64,000 nt of DNA from an uncultured Oxalobacter sp. (GTDB lineage: Bacteria; Pseudomonadota; Gammaproteobacteria; Burkholderiales; Burkholderiaceae_D). A program made the translations under genes and the position numbers. The stretch lies in contig CAKQQG010000003.1 of the NCBI GenBank assembly GCA_934270705.1, positions 1 to 64,000 on the forward strand, given 5' to 3'. Shown piece after piece: positions 18,957 to 28,689 of this stretch. Position 1 is the stretch's first letter. The number at the start of each line of letters is the position of its first letter. The notes below the pieces were generated by a model. It was given only the letters and a program-made list of their open reading frames with translations, was not told the DNA's origin and made no database searches.

Positions 18957-19814
18957 ATGACAAACGAACCTCTGCCTGGCGAAACACTCTGGGACGACGT
19001 TATCCGCGTCAGGGAAACGACTCCCCTGATTCACAACATCACGAATCTCGTCGTCATGAGTTACAACGCCAACATTCTGCTTGCACTGGGCGCGGCCCCC
19101 GTCATGGCCCATGCACTGGAAGAAGTCGCCGACATGTCCGCAATCGCCGACGCACTGGTCATCAATATCGGCACGCTGCAACCCGACTGGGTCGCTTCCA
19201 TGAAACTGGCCGCCCGCACAGCCCATACGCACAACATTCCCGTCACACTCGATCCGGTAGGCGCAGGCGCCACCACCTACCGCAATCAGGTCGTCGAGGA
19301 AATACTCACCGAAGCACAGCCGGACATCATCCGTGGCAATGCGTCGGAAATCATGAGCCTTGCAGGTTCGTCAGCCCCGACACGTGGTGTCGAAAGTACC
19401 GAATCATCCGATCACGCCCTGCATGCCGCGCAAAAACTGGCCACCCGAATCGGGGGTACCGTCTGTGTCTCCGGTGCGACCGATCATATCATCGATGAAA
19501 ACGGCAGAATCGCCAGCCTGTCCAACGGACATCCCTGGATGACCCGTATCACCGGCATGGGCTGCTCAGCCAGTGCAATGACAGGCGCTTTTGTCGCCGT
19601 CCAGCCCGACCGCTGGCGTGCCACGACCGCCGCCATGGCATACATGGGCATTGCAGGAGAAATCGCGGCAGAAACAGTATTGGCTCGCGGACAAGGCGTC
19701 GGTTCCATGCAGATCGCCTTGCTCGATACCCTGCAACTGATGAAACGTGATGACTTTCTGGCACGCATCAGACTGGTTTCGAACGACAGACTTCCGCCTC
19801 ACAAGCATGCCTGA
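18957..19814 (+). CDS. thiM: Hydroxyethylthiazole kinase
   Basis: Phosphorylates 4-methyl-5-(2-hydroxyethyl)thiazole in thiamine salvage. Family motifs: [28 protein letters not shown] near residues 21-48, [19 protein letters not shown] near 95, IIRGNASEI near 122 and the catalytic [15 protein letters not shown] region near 200. Length 285, slightly longer than usual. No other thi genes are adjacent. I saw no TPP riboswitch; the gap to the upstream sirtuin gene is only 28 bases. Confidence 0.93.
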   Translation: MTNEPLPGETLWDDVIRVRETTPLIHNITNLVVMSYNANILLALGAAPVMAHALEEVADMSAIADALVINIGTLQPDWVASMKLAARTAHTHNIPVTLDPVGAGATTYRNQVVEEILTEAQPDIIRGNASEIMSLAGSSAPTRGVESTESSDHALHAAQKLATRIGGTVCVSGATDHIIDENGRIASLSNGHPWMTRITGMGCSASAMTGAFVAVQPDRWRATTAAMAYMGIAGEIAAETVLARGQGVGSMQIALLDTLQLMKRDDFLARIRLVSNDRLPPHKHA

Positions 19815-19848
19815 CGATATTTTCCGTCTCCGATACACCTGAAGCCAC

Positions 19849-21276
19849 TTATTCGACCCGTACTGTATAACGCAACACGGCTTCCCCAGTAGCCGGTACT
19901 GTGATATCCCATACGGCCGTCATACCATCCCGGCGATGTGTCACATTCTCTGAAAGTATCTGCCATTTGCCGGGAACCGGTTCATGAACCTGAACGGTAA
20001 CAGGACGTTTTTTTGCATTGCGCAAGCGGATCTCATAAGCACTTTCATACCGTAATGGTGCACCTGACGGTACCGGAATCCGTTCAAACCGGAGCTGTTT
20101 GCGACTTGCCGTCACGAGAAAAGACTCGCCCGGAGACAAGCTTGCCGATTCACCCACCGGCGTATGCGGCATCCTGCTTTCACCCGCAAACTGCATGTTT
20201 CCATGACGATCGGCCTGATAAAAACGCACAACACCTTGAGGTATCGGAAAACCCAGACCGTCACGGGAATCGTTTTTCCATTCCACACGCTGAACGACAG
20301 GCCAGCCCCTGCGCATCCCGGGCAGACTGCTGCGGTAATAATAACTTTCTCCCTCGAGAACCCACTTGCGTTTCACCTTTACCGAACCTGCATTGAAAAG
20401 CGCATACTGGCATAACTGACGATCCGGCAACGTCACCTTCCCAGGCAACTCATAGCGGTAATAATCGCCCAGAACTTCGCCGGGTACTGCATTGGCGATC
20501 TGCAAGGCATCCCGCTTCAAGGCAACCGAAGACATCATCGCTCTTTCGCCACCGGAAACGCGATTCAGATTCCCGGCCACCAGCGTTACATCGACATCCT
20601 TGAGCGACATACCGCTATTGTTGGCCAGCGTCGCCCTTCCGGCCAGGCTCATGATGTCGCTTTTTTCATCGAGCCGTGCGACATAATCAGTTCGCCAACC
20701 AATACCATGCATCAGGTAATTCAGTTCCAGCACTCCGTCATGACCTGCATGGTTTTCCCATTCGATCGTCAAAAACGGATCGTTGCCCAATCCATCCGGC
20801 AACCGGTCGAAAACCAGACGCCCCGGCATACCTGTCTCGATACGGCCACCGATTTCAAGAACCACTCCATCATGGACCGACACAACCCGTGCATTTTCTT
20901 CCGTCTCACGCCCCGTCACCGGATCGGTCCGGACGACCCGGACAGTCTTGCCCACATGCGCCGCCAGTAGCGTTCGTGGAGACAAGCGTTCATGATCATA
21001 AGCGATGCGATCGACATCGAGAAAATGCCCTGCACCATCGAGCAACATGATCGTCTCCGGCAAAATACTGTCGCTGATACCTGAAAACCGGACCGATACA
21101 TTACCGGGCGGCAACGATACTTGCCTGCGATCCCTTACCAAAGCACTGTCATGTTCATAAACCGTCAGTGACATTTCCCGCCTGTCCTTTACATCCGACG
21201 ACAGCACGGCAGTCGCATGGGCAAATGGCATCACCAGAAACAGTGCAAACCACCATGATTGCCGAAATACCTGCAT
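19849..21276 (-). CDS. Secreted DUF4139-domain protein of unknown function
   Basis: About 475 residues with an N-terminal signal peptide (residues 1-22, hydrophobic WWFALFLVMPFAHA). The body carries a DUF4139-like domain: paired beta-rich segments including WRTDYVARLDEKSDIMSLAGRATLANNSGMSLKDVDVTLVAG near 210. This is the usual core motif of that family, including the NNSG and L-AG ending. The C-terminal third has beta-sandwich character. The start at 21276 has GGGGGT upstream; 21288 is also possible. Function is unknown; the family is thought to be envelope-associated. It follows the sulfhydrylase gene but is separated from it by a terminator. Confidence 0.75.
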   Translation of the reverse strand: MQVFRQSWWFALFLVMPFAHATAVLSSDVKDRREMSLTVYEHDSALVRDRRQVSLPPGNVSVRFSGISDSILPETIMLLDGAGHFLDVDRIAYDHERLSPRTLLAAHVGKTVRVVRTDPVTGRETEENARVVSVHDGVVLEIGGRIETGMPGRLVFDRLPDGLGNDPFLTIEWENHAGHDGVLELNYLMHGIGWRTDYVARLDEKSDIMSLAGRATLANNSGMSLKDVDVTLVAGNLNRVSGGERAMMSSVALKRDALQIANAVPGEVLGDYYRYELPGKVTLPDRQLCQYALFNAGSVKVKRKWVLEGESYYYRSSLPGMRRGWPVVQRVEWKNDSRDGLGFPIPQGVVRFYQADRHGNMQFAGESRMPHTPVGESASLSPGESFLVTASRKQLRFERIPVPSGAPLRYESAYEIRLRNAKKRPVTVQVHEPVPGKWQILSENVTHRRDGMTAVWDITVPATGEAVLRYTVRVE

Positions 21277-21390
21277 GAATACCCCCATTCTCCATTCCGC
21301 AAAGCAAGCCTGACAGAACTGGTCTGTCGGTTCCGGCTTTCCATTTTGCGGCACGACCTGTCAGGAAATACCGTTTTTTACGTCCGGACA

Positions 21391-21422
21391 CAAAAAAAGG
21401 CATCCTGACGGATGCCCTTTTG
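21391..21422 (-). terminator. Terminator after the O-acetylhomoserine sulfhydrylase gene
   Basis: Leftward, the stem GGCATCC / GGATGCC with loop GTCA is followed by seven T residues, about 20 bases beyond the metY stop codon. It also separates the downstream DUF4139 gene into its own transcription unit. Confidence 0.9.
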
Positions 21423-21443
21423 TCATTACGACAGAAAACCGGA

Positions 21444-22730
21444 TCAGATCACCGACAACGCCTGATCCAGATCGGCGATCAGGTCGTCTGCATGTTCCAG
21501 CCCGATCGACAGACGGATCATATCTTCGCTGACGCCGGCTTTTTTCAACTCTTCGGCACTCAGCTGGCGATGCGTCGTCGAAGCCGAATGGGTCGCCAGC
21601 GAACGCGCATCCCCGATATTGACCAGCCGTGTGAACAACTTGAAGGCATCCAGCACTTTCGCGCCCGCTTCCCGTGCACTCATGCTGCCAGACGGTTTGA
21701 CACCGAACGACAACAGGCTGGGAGCCTTGCCCTTCATATATTTCTGGAGCAATGCATGATCCGGATGATCCGGCAAAGCCGCGCAATTCACCCATGAAAC
21801 CTTCGGATGGCCGTGCAGGAAACGGGCGATTGCCAGTGCATTTTCGCATGTTCTGTCCATACGCAACGGCAAGGTTTCGATACCCTGCAAAATCAGGAAA
21901 GCGTTCATCGGAGACAAGGCACCGCCCATATTGCGCAACGGAACCACTCTGGCACGCGCGATATAAGCCGCATCGCCGAATACATCCGTATAGACGACAC
22001 CGTGATAGGACACATCGGGTTCATTGAGACGTCTGAATTTTTCGCGGTGTTCTTTCCATGGGAACTTGCCGCTGTCGACAATACCGCCGCCCAGACTGTT
22101 GCCATGACCGTTCATGGATTTCGTCAATGCATGCACCACAATATCGGCACCCCATTCAAATGGACGGCACAGATACGGTGTCGGAACCGTATTGTCCACG
22201 ATCAGCGGAATACCATGCGCATGCGCGATATTGGCCAGTTTTTCGATATCGGTCACGTTACCCAGCGGATTGCCGACCGATTCACAGAAAATCGCCTTGG
22301 TACGACTGTCGATACGTGCCGAAAAATCATCCGGCAGTAGCGGATCGGCGAAACGGACTTCAATACCATATTGCGGAAAAGTATGGGCGAACAGATTGTA
22401 ACTGCCGCCATAAAGCGTACTGGACGCGATGATATTGTCACCCACTTCCGTAATGGTCTGGATGGCATACGATACCGCTGTCATGCCGGATGCCAGCGCC
22501 AATGCACCGACACCGCCTTCCAGTGCAGCGACCCGTTTTTCCAGCACATCGTTGGTCGGATTCATGATACGGGTATAAATATTCCCCGGGACTTTCAGGT
22601 CGAACAGATCCGCGCCGTGCTGTGCACTATCAAAAGCATAAGCCACGGTCTGGTAAATCGGTACCGCAACGGATTTGGTCACAGGATCCGGCGAATAGCC
22701 GGCATGAATGGCAAGCGTTTCAAATTTCAT
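21444..22730 (-). CDS. metY: O-acetylhomoserine (thiol)-lyase
   Basis: PLP enzyme of the Cys/Met metabolism family that makes homocysteine (or methionine) from O-acetylhomoserine and sulfide (or methanethiol). Features: ETLAIHAGYSPDP at the N terminus, YTRIMNPTNDVLE near 62, SGMTAVSYAI near 87, and the PLP lysine in HALTKSMNGHGNSLGG near 205. The insertion and length (428 residues) fit O-acetylhomoserine sulfhydrylase rather than cystathionine synthase. The start at ATG 22730 gives the family N terminus; the longer frame is not conserved. Confidence 0.93.
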   Translation of the reverse strand: MKFETLAIHAGYSPDPVTKSVAVPIYQTVAYAFDSAQHGADLFDLKVPGNIYTRIMNPTNDVLEKRVAALEGGVGALALASGMTAVSYAIQTITEVGDNIIASSTLYGGSYNLFAHTFPQYGIEVRFADPLLPDDFSARIDSRTKAIFCESVGNPLGNVTDIEKLANIAHAHGIPLIVDNTVPTPYLCRPFEWGADIVVHALTKSMNGHGNSLGGGIVDSGKFPWKEHREKFRRLNEPDVSYHGVVYTDVFGDAAYIARARVVPLRNMGGALSPMNAFLILQGIETLPLRMDRTCENALAIARFLHGHPKVSWVNCAALPDHPDHALLQKYMKGKAPSLLSFGVKPSGSMSAREAGAKVLDAFKLFTRLVNIGDARSLATHSASTTHRQLSAEELKKAGVSEDMIRLSIGLEHADDLIADLDQALSVI

Positions 22731-22801
22731 GGCAATTATCCGAATGAAAATAATATAGACAATTTTATATTGTACAGACTGAGGCGGAAGCCGGTGAAAA
22801 T

Positions 22802-23602
22802 TCAGGTCAGTCTGTGCGAATGCGTATAAACCGAGAGACCGTTTTTTCTGACAAAGCCTGCAAGCGTAATATTGGCGCGATCCGCCATACGGATCGCCAG
22901 CGCCGTCGGTGCCGATACAGCCGCCAGCATTCCGACACCCGCCATCGCGCACTTCTGGACCATTTCATAACTGGCGCGGCTCGTCACCAGCACCGCTCCA
23001 CGTGCAAAATCCTTTCCCTTCGCCGCCATCGCGCCGATCATTTTATCCAGCGCATTATGCCGCCCGACATCTTCCCTGACAAAAGATACCGCACCATCCA
23101 TATCGAGCCATGCAGCCGCATGTGTCGCGCCCGTTTTCATTTTCAGCATCTGCCGTTTTTCCATATCGTCAAACGCCACGCGCACGACATCGACGGCAAA
23201 TACCGGCGCATTTTGCACAACTGGCAAAATGCGGACAGCCTGTGACAGGGAATCCGTTCCGCACAAACCGCATCCTGTCCTTCCCGCAAGATTGCGGCGA
23301 CGCATTTTCAGATTGCCGAACGACTCGCTGGCGATCGTCAGCTCCACACGAATCCCGTTTTCGGCCTCGACGATTTCACAGTCGTAAACATCACCCGGTC
23401 CGCCGACAATCCCTTCCGTCAGAGAAAAACCCAGCGCGAAATCTTCCAGATCGGCTGGCGTCGCCAGCATCACTGCATGGGAAATCCCGTTATACACCAG
23501 CGCGACTGGCACTTCTTCCGCCACGGTATCCGATGCCCGCTCACAATTCCCCGCACGCCAGCGTACAACCGCCACATCCGACGAAACCTTATTCCCGTCC
23601 AT
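22802..23602 (-). CDS. fdhD: Formate dehydrogenase accessory sulfurtransferase
   Basis: FdhD passes sulfur from IscS to the molybdenum cofactor of formate dehydrogenase and is essential for its activity. The two functional cysteines are in CGLCG near residue 120. EVPVALVYNG, ATPADLEDFALGFSLTEGI and REDVGRHNALDKMIG are family landmarks. Length 266. It begins 9 bases after modE ends, so it is probably in the same leftward transcript. This fits the fdhF and mod genes nearby. Confidence 0.95.
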   Translation of the reverse strand: MDGNKVSSDVAVVRWRAGNCERASDTVAEEVPVALVYNGISHAVMLATPADLEDFALGFSLTEGIVGGPGDVYDCEIVEAENGIRVELTIASESFGNLKMRRRNLAGRTGCGLCGTDSLSQAVRILPVVQNAPVFAVDVVRVAFDDMEKRQMLKMKTGATHAAAWLDMDGAVSFVREDVGRHNALDKMIGAMAAKGKDFARGAVLVTSRASYEMVQKCAMAGVGMLAAVSAPTALAIRMADRANITLAGFVRKNGLSVYTHSHRLT

Positions 23603-23611
23603 ACCTTCCTC

Positions 23612-24382
23612 TCACGGCAACATTGCCACCACGACAGCCGATTCGTCCACCGAAGCCTGAATCTGCATCCCTGTCATGATATGTTTCGATGACGGCGCAA
23701 AACCGACCAACTGCAGCCCGGGCAACAATTCGATCGTGATTTCATCCTCTTTTTCACCTTTGGACACACGCGTGACCGTTCCCTGAAACTGGTTCGCCAC
23801 CGACAAATCCGCAGAATCCACCTCATCGAACACCTTGACAGCCGTGGCCTTGCACATCGCCAGCACCGCCATACCCTCTTTCAGCGCCAGCAATTCCGCA
23901 CTGGTACGGGTAATACGTGCGACAAGTACCGACATGTTTTCACGAACCTGCAGACAGACACGGACGATTTGCCCGCTCATCTTCAGCCCCTTGACCCTGC
24001 AAGGCAAATAATTGCGCATACTGGTTCTGATCGACAAACGCGAAAAACGGGCATCGATGGTATCTGCCTTGTCTTCCTGAAAGCGGCTCAATACTTCCTG
24101 CCGACTCTTCTCCAGCACACTGGCGATTTCCAGAAGACGCGATCCTGCATCTGTCAATTTCGCCCCACCGCCACCGACACCGCCGACCACCTTTTCCACC
24201 AGAGACACCCCGGTCAGGTTGGTCAACGTATCAATCGCCTGCCATGCCGCCTTGTAACTGATCCCCGTCTCACGGGCAGCCTGTGAAATTGACCCCGTCT
24301 CCCCGATTTTCCGGAGCACCTCGATACGCTTGTCCGCCGTACCATGTCCAAATGCATTGGCAAGAGAAACCGAATCGTTCAT
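23612..24382 (-). CDS. modE: Molybdate-responsive transcriptional regulator
   Basis: 256 residues. The first 110 are a LysR-type winged helix (GSISQAARETGISYKAAWQAIDTL; GVGGGGAKLTDAGSRLLE is the wing). The rest is a tandem pair of Mop/TOBE domains (about 125-190 and 195-256) that bind molybdate. It is divergent from modA across 94 bases that contain a matching inverted-repeat operator, so it most likely represses modABC when molybdate is plentiful. Confidence 0.95.
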   Translation of the reverse strand: MNDSVSLANAFGHGTADKRIEVLRKIGETGSISQAARETGISYKAAWQAIDTLTNLTGVSLVEKVVGGVGGGGAKLTDAGSRLLEIASVLEKSRQEVLSRFQEDKADTIDARFSRLSIRTSMRNYLPCRVKGLKMSGQIVRVCLQVRENMSVLVARITRTSAELLALKEGMAVLAMCKATAVKVFDEVDSADLSVANQFQGTVTRVSKGEKEDEITIELLPGLQLVGFAPSSKHIMTGMQIQASVDESAVVVAMLP

Positions 24383-24413
24383 TTTTTCGTCAATTTTTCA
24401 AAAAAGCAAAAGT

Positions 24414-24443
24414 TTGAACAATACCGAATTGTTCTGTTAGAAT
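24414..24443 (+). promoter_or_regulatory. modABC promoter
   Basis: TTGAAC (24414-24419) and TAGAAT (24438-24443) are separated by 18 bases. The start point would fall inside the adjoining inverted repeat, which suits repression by ModE. Confidence 0.7.
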
Positions 24444-25238
<795 letters not shown>

Positions 25239-25249
25239 TTGCCGTAATC

Positions 25250-25921
25250 ATGCACGAAGTCGATCTGACAGCCATCTGGCTGACCCTGAAACTGGCCACG
25301 CTGACCACTGCCATCCTGCTTGTCATCGGAACACCACTGGCATGGAATCTGTCCCATACAAATGGATGGTGGCGCGGTCCGCTCAACGCGATCGTGGCGC
25401 TGCCCTTTGTGCTACCGCCGACGGTACTCGGATTTTACCTGTTGATCCTGATGGGGCCGAACGGCCCTGTCGGCAAGTTCTGCCATTGGATCGGTCTGCC
25501 GACACTGCCTTTCAGTTTTCCAGGCCTGCTCGTCGCATCGGTCATCTATTCCCTGCCTTTTGTGGTGCAACCCCTGCAAAATGCATTTGAAGCGATCGGA
25601 CGGCAACCGCTGGAGGCGGCAGCGACATTGCGTGCCTCTCCGCTGGACACTTTTTTCAGCGTGATTCTGCCCATGGCCAAGTCAGGTTATCTGACCGCCA
25701 TCGTCATGGGATTTGCCCACACTGTCGGCGAGTTCGGCGTCGTTTTGATGATCGGCGGCAATATCCCCGAAAAAACACGCGTTCTCTCCGTCTCGATATA
25801 CGACCATGTCGAGGCGCTGGAATATACGCAGGCACACTGGCTTTCCGCAGGAATGCTGGTTTTCGCTTTCCTCGTCCTGCTCGCACTGTATCTTCTGAAC
25901 CCGAACAAACGTCGCGCATGA
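25250..25921 (+). CDS. modB: Molybdate ABC transporter permease
   Basis: 223-residue inner-membrane protein with about five transmembrane segments and the permease cytoplasmic loop EAAATLRASPLDTFFSVILPMAKSG near residues 122-146. Regions such as ALPFVLPPTVLGFYLLILMG and GEFGVVLMIGGNIPEKT are diagnostic of ModB. Its stop codon overlaps the modC start codon (ATGA), indicating translational coupling. Confidence 0.96.
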   Translation: MHEVDLTAIWLTLKLATLTTAILLVIGTPLAWNLSHTNGWWRGPLNAIVALPFVLPPTVLGFYLLILMGPNGPVGKFCHWIGLPTLPFSFPGLLVASVIYSLPFVVQPLQNAFEAIGRQPLEAAATLRASPLDTFFSVILPMAKSGYLTAIVMGFAHTVGEFGVVLMIGGNIPEKTRVLSVSIYDHVEALEYTQAHWLSAGMLVFAFLVLLALYLLNPNKRRA

Positions 25922-26811
25922 ACAGCCTGTACTTCAAGGGAACCATCAGCTATCCCGATTATGAGCTGAACTTCGATCTGACACTTCCCGGATCGGGAAT
26001 CACCGCGTTCTTCGGTGCGTCCGGCGCCGGTAAATCCACCTTGCTGCGCGCTGTTGCCGGGCTTGTCAGACCGACAAACGGGATCATCCGCATCGGAGAC
26101 ACTCTCTGGCAAGACGACGCAAACCGGTTGTTCGTTCCGACACACAAGCGTTCGCTCGGTTTCGTTTTCCAGGATGCGCGCCTGTTCTCGCACTTGAATG
26201 TCACGGACAACATCCGTTACGGCATGAAACGCATCCGGACGGAAAAAAGGCGCATATCGCTGGAAAAAGCCATTGATCTGCTGGGCATCGGACACTTGCT
26301 CGAGCGTATGCCCGATACGCTTTCGGGCGGTGAAAAACAGCGTGTCAGTATCGCGCGCGCACTGGCGACCAGTCCTGATATCATACTGATGGACGAACCG
26401 CTGGCGGCACTCGACATGAAACGCAAATCGGAAATCCTCCCTTATCTCCAGCGTCTCAATGAAGAGCTCGGCATTCCCATACTGTACGTCAGCCATGCAC
26501 TGGAAGAAGTCAGCACACTGGCCGACCATCTGGTCTTGCTTGACCGGGGACGGATTCTGGCAGCAGGAAACACCAGCGATATGCTCACCCGCCTCGACTT
26601 GCCGCTTGCTCACCATGATACCGCCTCGGCAATCATAGAAGGGAAAATCATCGCCGAAGACACGAAGTTTTCCCTGAGCACCTTATCTTTTCAGGGCGGA
26701 CTCATCTATCTGCCGACCGGAAACTTCAGTATCGGCAAACACATCCGCCTGCGCATTCAGGCACGTGATGTCAGTCTGGCGACACAAAACCCGAACAGAC
26801 CAGTATTCTGA
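25918..26811 (+). CDS. modC: Molybdate ABC transporter ATPase, C-terminally truncated by a frameshift
   Basis: The first 230 residues are a complete ABC ATPase: Walker A GASGAGKST near 38, Q-loop FQDARLFSHL, signature LSGGEKQRV near 136 and Walker B ILMDEPLAALD near 157. A Mop/TOBE domain begins near 235, but the frame stops at TGA 26809-26811, ending the protein at 297 residues against about 350 normally. The missing half of the Mop domain is intact in the -1 frame immediately downstream (26793-27002). The cause is equivalent to loss of one A from the run at 26786-26789. This may be a real mutation, a sequencing error, or programmed slippage at A AAC CCG (26787-26793). The ATPase core should fold regardless. 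Confidence 0.9.
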   Translation: MNSLYFKGTISYPDYELNFDLTLPGSGITAFFGASGAGKSTLLRAVAGLVRPTNGIIRIGDTLWQDDANRLFVPTHKRSLGFVFQDARLFSHLNVTDNIRYGMKRIRTEKRRISLEKAIDLLGIGHLLERMPDTLSGGEKQRVSIARALATSPDIILMDEPLAALDMKRKSEILPYLQRLNEELGIPILYVSHALEEVSTLADHLVLLDRGRILAAGNTSDMLTRLDLPLAHHDTASAIIEGKIIAEDTKFSLSTLSFQGGLIYLPTGNFSIGKHIRLRIQARDVSLATQNPNRPVF

Positions 26812-27002
26812 ATATCCTCGAAACCACAGTTGCCGGAATTTCCCGTGAATCGGACGGCGAAGTCATGGTCGAACTTGACGCGAAAGGTACACGGTTATTG
26901 TCGAGAATCACCCGCAAATCTGCCAGTGTCCTCAAACTGGAAACTGGCAAACCCGTTTATGCCCAGATCAAGGGCATTGCAGTTCTCGAATCATTTACCT
27001 GA
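26793..27002 (+). other. Detached C-terminal half of the ModC Mop domain (-1 frame)
   Basis: Read in the -1 frame relative to modC, this encodes EQTSILNILETTVAG, then VMVELDAKGTRLLSRITRKS and YAQIKGIAVLESF before TGA at 27000-27002. This is the expected ending of ModC. It has no start codon or Shine-Dalgarno of its own at the right place, so it is the continuation of modC rather than a separate gene. Confidence 0.85.
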
Positions 27003-27175
27003 TACCTCTCACCTCTGCTGCAGGACGCAATAAAGCGGCGTCCGGCTGAAAAACAAATATACCGCTATAATGGATAAAAATAATTCTTATTCCGCCATTG
27101 CGTTACTTTACAAAAGCGACAAACGGCATTTCAGAACAATCCGAAAAACATGACAGTTACTCAATGGAGACTTCT

Positions 27176-28630
27176 ATGAACGACAACACCAGAATTCCGC
27201 AACACGAATTGCTGATCAACGGAAAGTGGGTTCCCCCCGAAAGCGGACAGTATTCCACCATCCTCAATCCGGCAACAGAAGAAGTCATCGCACATGTCGC
27301 CGCGGGCAGCGAAAAAGATGTCGATACCGCAGCAAAAGCGGCCCGCGCGGCACTCAAGGTCTGGAACGGCATCAGCGCAGCCGAACGAGGCAGAATACTG
27401 AACCGGCTGGCGGACCTGCTGGAACAACACCAGGAAGAACTGATCGCGCTGGAAAGCACGAATGCAGGCAAACCGATCGCCAGCGTCAGACGACAGGACA
27501 TGCCTGCCGCCATCGACACCTTGCGTTACTATGCCGGCTGGACAGACAAGATCATCGGTCAGGTTATCCCGGCCAGAACCGACGCTTTGACCTACACCGT
27601 CCGTGAACCGGTCGGCGTTGTCGGTGCGATCGTTCCCTGGAATTTCCCGCTCATGATCGGCATCTGGAAAATCGCACCGGCACTGGCATGCGGTTGCACG
27701 TTGATCGTCAAACCTGCCGAACTGACGCCGATGACCGCAATCCGTATCGGAGAACTGGCACTTGAAGCCGGCATCCCGCCGGGCGTTCTCAATATCGTCA
27801 CCGGCAAGGGCAGCGTCGTCGGCGACGCCATGGTCGCCCATCCGCAAATCGACAAGATCACGTTTACCGGTTCGCCGAAAGTCGGACGCGGCATTATGCA
27901 AGGGGCCGCTGTCAACTTCAAGAAAATCACGCTGGAACTGGGTGGAAAATCGGCCAATATCATCTTCGACGATGCCGATCTCGACAGTGCGGTTCGCGGA
28001 TCCGCATCCGGCATTTTCTTCAATGCCGGACAAGTCTGCTCTGCCGGTTCGCGTATTCTGGTACACAAGAAAATCCACAACGAAGTGGTCGATCGGCTGA
28101 TCGAACGCGCAAAACATATCCGCATCGGCGACACGGCATCCGACGATACCATCATGGGACCGCTGGTTTCCCGCAACCAGATGAATACCGTCATGGATTA
28201 CATCGACATCGGCAAAAAGGAAGGTGCCTGCGTCGCATACGGTGGCCAGCGTGTCGGAGACAAGGGCTTTTATGTCTCACCGACCATCTTCACCGACGTC
28301 AAGCACGAAATGCGTATTTCACAAGAAGAAATCTTCGGGCCGGTCGCCAGCATCATTCCGTTCGAAGACGAAGAAGACGCCATCCGGATCGCCAACGGGA
28401 CGGCATTCAGTCTGGCAGCCGGTATCTGGAGCGCCGACGTCACCCGCATTCACAAAGTCGCCCACGAGCTGAAAGCCGGAACCGTCTGGATCAATACCTA
28501 TGGCTATACCGATGTCCGTCTGCCATGGGGAGGTACCGGTGAATCGGGTTTCGGACGCGAACATGGTGAAGCGGCACTTGAAAATTTCACCGAGCCGAAA
28601 ACCATCTGGTTATCGCTCCTGAAACGCTGA
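27176..28630 (+). CDS. NAD(P)-dependent aldehyde dehydrogenase
   Basis: 484-residue member of the aldehyde dehydrogenase superfamily. It has the VPWNFPLM cofactor-binding motif near 146, the catalytic Glu in LELGGKSAN near 245, the catalytic Cys in NAGQVCSAGSR near 280 and EEIFGPV near 378. Closest in style to betaine aldehyde, phenylacetaldehyde or gamma-aminobutyraldehyde dehydrogenases; the substrate cannot be fixed. The start at 27176 has GGAG six bases upstream, whereas earlier in-frame ATGs do not. It stands alone, convergent with fdhF, with a shared terminator. Confidence 0.9.
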   Translation: MNDNTRIPQHELLINGKWVPPESGQYSTILNPATEEVIAHVAAGSEKDVDTAAKAARAALKVWNGISAAERGRILNRLADLLEQHQEELIALESTNAGKPIASVRRQDMPAAIDTLRYYAGWTDKIIGQVIPARTDALTYTVREPVGVVGAIVPWNFPLMIGIWKIAPALACGCTLIVKPAELTPMTAIRIGELALEAGIPPGVLNIVTGKGSVVGDAMVAHPQIDKITFTGSPKVGRGIMQGAAVNFKKITLELGGKSANIIFDDADLDSAVRGSASGIFFNAGQVCSAGSRILVHKKIHNEVVDRLIERAKHIRIGDTASDDTIMGPLVSRNQMNTVMDYIDIGKKEGACVAYGGQRVGDKGFYVSPTIFTDVKHEMRISQEEIFGPVASIIPFEDEEDAIRIANGTAFSLAAGIWSADVTRIHKVAHELKAGTVWINTYGYTDVRLPWGGTGESGFGREHGEAALENFTEPKTIWLSLLKR

Positions 28631-28642
28631 CATCCTGACAGC

Positions 28643-28677
28643 AAAAAAAACCTCTCCGGAAACGGAGAGGTTTTTTC
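28643..28677. terminator. Bidirectional terminator between the aldehyde dehydrogenase gene and fdhF
   Basis: CCTCTCCG / CGGAGAGG stem with a GAAA tetraloop (28651-28670), preceded by eight A and followed by six T residues. It lies between two convergent genes and can stop transcription from both sides. Confidence 0.95.
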
Positions 28678-28689
28678 CATGATATCTCT

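Noticed and set aside
26830-27033. 67-codon frame after modC
   Set aside because: The same bases in another frame clearly encode the rest of the ModC Mop domain.
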